From Anabaena sp. PCC 7108 (GTDB taxonomy: Bacteria > Cyanobacteriota > Cyanobacteriia > Cyanobacteriales > Nostocaceae), in the NCBI RefSeq assembly GCF_000332135.1, contig NZ_KB235896.1:5650553-5714552 (forward strand): a DNA stretch of 64,000 nucleotides. Direction: 5' to 3'. Every line of letters starts with the position of its first letter. Position 1 is the first letter of the stretch. The notes beneath the pieces were generated by a model. That model saw only the letters and a list, made by a program, of their open reading frames with translations, did no database searches and was not told the origin of the DNA. Shown here one piece after another: positions 63,744-64,000 of this stretch. A program made the translations under genes and the position numbers.

Positions 63744-64000
63744 ATGTTTGACATACTAGCACTGTTGCAATGCCTACTACCAGAAATAAAAGTGACGACG
63801 ATGCGGCAGTTAAGCCAGATCATCACGGCCATGTTAGCCATGAGCGGGCGAGTCACAATGTTGGGAATATCGCGTTGGACGCTTAGTGGTGGTAGTTATC
63901 GGACGGTAATCAGATTTTTTCGTACAGTCATACCGTGGACAACGGTGTTCTGGGTGTTTTTTCGGCGGCATTTGTTCTGCCCAAATGATGTTTATTTGTT
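63744..64000 (+). CDS. Transposase, IS4/IS701-like, 3' truncated by the window end
   Basis: The reading frame starts at ATG 63744 and reads MFDILALLQCLLPEIKVTTM, RQLSQIITAMLAMSGRVTML, GISRWTLSGGSYRTVIRFF, and on to the end of the window without a stop. The start resembles the N-terminal DNA-binding part of IS4/IS701-type DDE transposases common in Nostocales. The catalytic residues lie outside. Its composition is less AT-rich than the rest of the window. The left inverted repeat cannot be identified without the right end; the element inserted just upstream of the MocR operator, which could affect any divergent target gene. Confidence 0.75.
   Translation, partial: MFDILALLQCLLPEIKVTTMRQLSQIITAMLAMSGRVTMLGISRWTLSGGSYRTVIRFFRTVIPWTTVFWVFFRRHLFCPNDVYL

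Overview
The window looks like a large plasmid, or a plasmid-like accessory replicon, of a filamentous heterocystous (Nostocales-type) cyanobacterium. The DNA is AT-rich with scattered GCGATCGC (HIP1) sites, heptanucleotide tandem repeats and dispersed palindromic repeats typical of that group. It carries a CyRepA1-type replication protein, an actin-like ParM partition ATPase, two ParA/MinD-like ATPases, and a MobC plus MOBP-type relaxase pair. The assignment rests on recognising families by eye; no search was run.

Layout. 1-2862: 3' part of a giant SF2 helicase of the kind found on conjugative and plasmid elements. 3.5-6 kb: small membrane proteins and an Rpn/DUF4351 nuclease-like protein. 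6.2-8.5 kb: minus-strand ParM operon with 10-bp iterons upstream. 8.6-12.5 kb: mobilisation module (possible oriT, mobC, relaxase) split by an intact IS630-type element with inverted repeats at TA. 12.7-20.8 kb: a small unknown gene diverging from a 2212-residue protein with an RNA-polymerase-like DxDGD motif, a NADAR-like domain and a SLOG-like domain, plus a 260-residue partner. 20.8-26.7 kb: Uma2 nuclease-like gene, CyRepA1 replication gene and about 182-bp tandem repeats with hairpins (candidate origin). 26.7-30.8 kb: probable graspetide cluster (ATP-grasp ligase, precursor peptide) diverging from a LuxR-HTH/STAND/TPR regulator. 30.9-39.4 kb: plasmid-maintenance and DNA-binding genes, a response regulator lacking its phospho-acceptor aspartate, and a tandem pair of ParA-like ATPases flanked by related MITE-like repeats.

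39.9-60.6 kb is a defence island: a DISARM DrmD-like SNF2 helicase, a large Eco57I/PglX/DrmMI-like adenine methyltransferase, an Rpn-like gene, and a 1911-residue DUF1998 (Druantia DruE-like) helicase ending in a restriction-endonuclease-like fold. An Avs-like Cap4-nuclease/STAND/repeat protein and an AIPR-family protein follow on the opposite strand. 60.7-64 kb: an AlkA-type glycosylase overlapping a truncated methyltransferase, a MocR-type regulator whose 3' end is broken by a repeat insertion, and the start of a transposase running off the window.

How it fits together. Replication (CyRepA1 with upstream repeats), partition (ParM and ParA-like sets) and mobilisation (MobC/relaxase) form the backbone; defence, RiPP and nucleotide-signalling genes are cargo. 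The strongest candidates for undescribed biology are the polymerase-like/NADAR/SLOG giant protein with its partner gene, the plasmid graspetide cluster facing a STAND regulator, and the mixed DISARM/Druantia-like locus. A recurrent theme is short mobile repeats landing inside genes, in frame in at least four and frame-breaking in one.
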